The position numbers and the translations under genes were made by a program. Below are positions 34,219 through 37,045 of a stretch of 37,045 bases of DNA, piece after piece; the stretch's first letter is position 1; every line of letters starts with the position of its first letter. The notes beneath the pieces were generated by a model. It did not search any database. It saw only the letters and a list, made by a program, of their open reading frames with translations, and was not told the DNA's origin. Source of the stretch: an uncultured Planctomycetota bacterium (lineage in GTDB: Bacteria; Planctomycetota; UBA1135; GCA-002686595); NCBI GenBank assembly GCA_903928115.1, contig CAIYPP010000101.1, positions 1 through 37,045 on the forward strand, written 5' to 3'.

Positions 34219-34292
34219 CGGCGTGCGTTCGTCGGGGGGAAACGGCGTGGGACGTTGCGGTGGTTCGGTGGCAGGATGTTGGAACCGCGCGG

Positions 34293-35981
34293 CTACAGGA
34301 AGGTCTCGCGCAGAACCTCTTCGATCGTGGTGCGGCCCTCGCTGACGGCGACGAGTCCGCTCTGGCGCAGCGGCCGCATGCCGTTGCGGATCGCAGCGGC
34401 GCGCAGGTCGGCGGTCGAGCCGTCGGCCAGCACGATGCGCCGCAGCTCCTCGTTCATCAACATGATCTCGTACAGACCCGTGCGGCCGCGGTAGCCGGTC
34501 TGGTGGCACTGGTCGCAGCCCCGACCGTAGTAGAACGTCGCCCCCCGCAGGCCTTCGCCGTCGGGGCCGAGCTCGCGCAAGAGCTCGTCGTCGGGCTGGT
34601 AGCTCGTCTTGCAGTTGCCGCACACGCGGCGCACGAGCCGCTGTGCGATCACCGCCTCGAGGGTCGCCGTGATCATGAACGTCTCGACGCCGATGTCGAC
34701 GAGGCGCGTCACAGCGCTCGGCGCGTCGTTGGTGTGCAAGGTCGAGAGCACGGTGTGACCGGTGAGGGACGCTTCCACCGCGGTCTGCGCCGTCTCGGCA
34801 TCGCGGATCTCGCCGACCAAGATCTTGTCGGGGTCCTGACGCAGCATCGTGCGCAGCACCTTCGCGTAGGTCACGCCAATCTCGTCGTTCACCGGCACCT
34901 GCACGATGCCGTCGATGTCGTACTCGACAGGGTCCTCGGCCGTGATGATCTTCACGCCGGGCTCGTTGGCTTCCTGCAGCATCGCGTACAGGGTCGTGGT
35001 CTTGCCCGATCCGGTCGGCCCCGTGATGAGCACGATGCCGTGCGGCAGCGCGACCAAGCGCCGCAACAGGTCTTCCTCCTCCTTGCCCATGCCGAGCACG
35101 GAGAGGTCGAGCTGCACGGCCGAGCGGTCGAGAACGCGCAGCACGCAGCCCTCGCCCGCGATGCCCGGCAGCGTCGCCACGCGCAGGTCGACGGGCCGAC
35201 CGTCGATCGAGAGTTCGATGCGACCGTCCTGCGGCATGCGCGTCTCGGCGATGTCGAGGTCGCTCATGACCTTGATGCGTGCGACGAGCGGCACCGCGAG
35301 GTGCGGCGGCGGCGCCTCGACCTCGTAGAGCGCGCCGTCGACGCGATAGCGGATACGGAAGTCGCCGTCGAAGACCTCGAAGTGGATGTCGCTCGCGCGG
35401 TCGCGGATCGCGCGGTGCAGGATCGAGTTCAAGAGCCGCACCACGGGCATGCTCGCCGCCGCGGAGGCCGCGTCGGAGCCCGTGCTGGCCTTGGACGCTG
35501 CGGCGATCGCGTCGGAGATCGAGCCTTGCTCGCCGTAGGCGTCGCGGATGCGCTGCTTCAAGAGCTCGGCGTCGCCGATCACGCCGCGCACGTCGAGCCC
35601 CGTCTGGAAGCGCAGATCTTCGAGCACCGCCGTGTTGAGCGGGTCGCCGATCGCCACGGTGAGCGTGCGTCCCTGCACCGCGAGCGGCAGCACGCCATAC
35701 GCGTGGGCCGTGTCGCCGTCGACGAGCGCGAGCGCCGCCTTCTCGGGCGTGCCCTTCGCGAGATCGACGATCTCCATGCCCGCCTGCTCGGCGAGGGCCA
35801 GCGCGATGTCGCTCGACTTCGCGTGCCCGAGCTCGACCAAGATCTGGCCGATCAGGCCGCCCGACTTGCGCTGCTCGGCGAGCGCCTCTTGGATCTGGCC
35901 CTCGCGCACGACGCCGCGCGCCTTGAGGATCTGACCGAGGGGACGCCTTCCGGCGCCCTGTCCGGGCGCGAGCGGACTCAC
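34293..35981 (-). CDS. pilB: Type IV pilus extension ATPase (PilB/GspE)
   Basis: 562 residues from GTG at 35981, overlapping the pilT stop as GTGA. Residues 13-150 are the MshEN/GspE_N domain (RRPLGQILKARGVVREGQIQ; ILVELGHAKSSDIALALAEQ), a possible c-di-GMP site. The ATPase has Walker A GPTGSGKT (321-328), Asp box TAEDPVEYDIDGI (347-359), Walker B ILVGEIRD (387-394) and a His box at 409-416 (HTVLSTLH). The zinc site is intact: C454, C457, C489, C492. Drives pilin assembly or secretion. Follows pilT in the same operon. The pili it powers are not identified here, since no pilin gene is in the window. Confidence 0.95.
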   Translation of the reverse strand: MSPLAPGQGAGRRPLGQILKARGVVREGQIQEALAEQRKSGGLIGQILVELGHAKSSDIALALAEQAGMEIVDLAKGTPEKAALALVDGDTAHAYGVLPLAVQGRTLTVAIGDPLNTAVLEDLRFQTGLDVRGVIGDAELLKQRIRDAYGEQGSISDAIAAASKASTGSDAASAAASMPVVRLLNSILHRAIRDRASDIHFEVFDGDFRIRYRVDGALYEVEAPPPHLAVPLVARIKVMSDLDIAETRMPQDGRIELSIDGRPVDLRVATLPGIAGEGCVLRVLDRSAVQLDLSVLGMGKEEEDLLRRLVALPHGIVLITGPTGSGKTTTLYAMLQEANEPGVKIITAEDPVEYDIDGIVQVPVNDEIGVTYAKVLRTMLRQDPDKILVGEIRDAETAQTAVEASLTGHTVLSTLHTNDAPSAVTRLVDIGVETFMITATLEAVIAQRLVRRVCGNCKTSYQPDDELLRELGPDGEGLRGATFYYGRGCDQCHQTGYRGRTGLYEIMLMNEELRRIVLADGSTADLRAAAIRNGMRPLRQSGLVAVSEGRTTIEEVLRETFL

Positions 35982-37030
35982 AGGCGCGCCTCGAGGTCCT
36001 TGGGATCCTGCGCGGCCTCGAGCGCCGCGTCGCGCGTGACGACGTCGCGCTTCACGAGGTCGTACAGGTAGTCGTCGAGCGTGATCATGCCCATGCGGCG
36101 CGAGGTCTGCAGAGTCGAGGCGATCTTGTTCGTCTCGTTCTTGCGGATCAGGTTGCCGATCGCAGGCGTCATCAGCATGACTTCGAAGCCTGCGACGCGG
36201 CCCTTCCCGTCCTTGCGCGCGAGCAGCACTTGGCTGATCACCGCCACGATCGAGACGGAGAGCTGCGCGCGGACCTGCTCCTGCTGGTTCGTTGGATACG
36301 CATCGATGATGCGGTCGACCGTGCGCGCGGAGCCGGTCGTGTGCAGCGTGCCGAACACCAAGTGGCCGGTCTCGGCCGCCGTGATCGCCGCCGAGATCGT
36401 GTCGAGGTCGCGCATTTCGCCGACGAGCACGACATCGGGGTCTTGGCGCAGCGCGCGGCGGATCGCCTCGGGAAAGCTCGGCACGTCGGCGCCGAGCTCG
36501 CGCTGGGTCACGATGCCCTTCTTGTGGCTGTGGTAGTACTCGATCGGGTCTTCGATCGTGATGATGTGCGCGTCGCGATTCGAGTTGATCCAGTCGATCA
36601 TCGTCGCGAGCGTCGTCGTCTTGCCCGAGCCCGTGGGACCGGTGACGAGGATCAAGCCGCGCGGGCGCGTGAGCAGCTCCTTGCACGCCTCGGGCAGACC
36701 GATCTGATCGAACGACAGGAGCTTGCTCGGGATCAGGCGCAGCACGGCCGACAGGCGCCCGCGCTGACGGAACACGCTGGCGCGGAAGCGGTTGCCCGTG
36801 GGGTGCGCGATGCCGAAGTCCGTCGTGCCGACGTGCTCGATCTCGGCCCACTGCTTGTCGTTGCACAACTGGCGCGCGAGCACCGCGACCGCCGCGTCGT
36901 CGAGCGTCTCCGCGCCCGGCAGAGACACGAGGTCACCGTGGATGCGCACCACGGGCGGACGTCCGGGGTTCAAGTGCAGGTCCGAGCCACCGCGCTCGAT
37001 CACCGCCGTCAGAAGGTCCATCGCTTGCAC
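35978..37030 (-). CDS. pilT: Type IV pilus retraction ATPase (PilT)
   Basis: 350 residues from GTG at 37030, supported by AAGGAG six bases upstream; the ATG at 37021 lacks such a site. The N-terminal PAS-like domain carries GGSDLHLNPGRPPVVRIHG. The ATPase has Walker A GPTGSGKT (131-138), Asp box TIEDPIEYYHSHKKGI (158-173), Walker B VLVGEMRD (201-208) and His box GHLVFGTLHTT (222-232). The retraction motif AIRNLIRE appears as AIGNLIRK (290-297), with two changes. PilT powers pilus retraction and twitching in other bacteria. It is the first gene of the cluster in this window; anything further upstream lies outside. Confidence 0.95.
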   Translation of the reverse strand: MQAMDLLTAVIERGGSDLHLNPGRPPVVRIHGDLVSLPGAETLDDAAVAVLARQLCNDKQWAEIEHVGTTDFGIAHPTGNRFRASVFRQRGRLSAVLRLIPSKLLSFDQIGLPEACKELLTRPRGLILVTGPTGSGKTTTLATMIDWINSNRDAHIITIEDPIEYYHSHKKGIVTQRELGADVPSFPEAIRRALRQDPDVVLVGEMRDLDTISAAITAAETGHLVFGTLHTTGSARTVDRIIDAYPTNQQEQVRAQLSVSIVAVISQVLLARKDGKGRVAGFEVMLMTPAIGNLIRKNETNKIASTLQTSRRMGMITLDDYLYDLVKRDVVTRDAALEAAQDPKDLEARL

Positions 37031-37042
37031 GTCGCTCTCCTT
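37031..37042 (-). promoter_or_regulatory. Ribosome-binding site that sets the GTG start of pilT
   Basis: AAGGAG (37042-37037) lies six bases before GTG at 37030, an ideal distance. The in-frame ATG at 37021 is 15 bases from it, too far. Confidence 0.7.
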
Positions 37043-37045
37043 GCG

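Noticed and set aside
1..37045. Search for CRISPR arrays, insertion sequences, integrases and defence genes
   Set aside because: No spaced direct repeats, transposase motifs, terminal inverted repeats or known defence domains were seen. The only HTH of excisionase type carries a membrane anchor and has no integrase nearby.

Overview
The window is one continuous piece of a GC-rich (roughly 70 percent) bacterial chromosome, dense with housekeeping and envelope genes. No insertion sequence, phage gene, CRISPR array or plasmid function was seen. A Planctomycetota-like organism is my best guess. Grounds: a vWA/HEAT secreted protein, a sulfatase-modifying-factor-type lipoprotein, a tail-anchored HTH protein, small single-helix membrane proteins, and a dnaG-rpoD pair without rpsU next to it. 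This is inference from gene content; no marker phylogeny was possible.

Layout. 1-2844 (+): the 3' part of an AceE-type pyruvate dehydrogenase E1, a Nudix hydrolase and a small exported helical-repeat protein. 2841-7819 (-): a trypsin-like lipoprotein, a GT-C membrane glycosyltransferase and rho, closely spaced and read from rho downwards. 7820-8540: a geneless rho leader. 8541-11057 (-): a large exported TPR protein with a cysteine-less thioredoxin-like start, divergent from a DUF454 membrane protein (+). 11679-11756 (-): tRNA-Pro(CGG). 11898-15332 (-): a HEAT/vWA exported protein and a Ser/Thr/Pro-rich single-pass protein. 15488-17211 (+): an M28-type peptidase and a ChrR-like cupin. 17215-19131 (-): selB, divergent from a YhcC-type radical SAM gene (+). 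20105-24700 (-): a coiled-coil zinc-ribbon protein, rpoD and dnaG. 24701-25305: a long dnaG leader with a plausible promoter. 25306-27879 (-): ompA-like lipoprotein, SUMF1-like lipoprotein and rsmA. 28155-29205 (-): a membrane-tethered HTH protein and a small anchored protein. 29286-37030 (-): pilT, pilB, pilC, an orphan sensor kinase and two CNNM/CorC-type membrane proteins, in a tightly coupled run.

How the genes work together. Information processing is concentrated here: Rho, the primary sigma factor and primase, the 16S rRNA dimethylase RsmA, SelB and a proline tRNA. Envelope functions fill most of the rest: a type IV pilus or type II secretion motor with its platform protein, a kinase that may sense envelope state, CNNM/CorC proteins, and several lipoproteins. 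SelB implies that the genome reads UGA as selenocysteine somewhere, although no selenoprotein, selA or selC was found here.

Translation is unusually tightly coupled. Five adjacent gene pairs overlap by exactly GTGA. Several intergenic spacers carry strong GC hairpins that mostly lack a U tract. No clearly new multi-gene system was found. The most interesting items are the Rho with a long disordered N-terminus and a hairpin over its ribosome site, the symmetric selB/yhcC spacer, the tail-anchored HTH protein, and the pilus-kinase-CNNM run.
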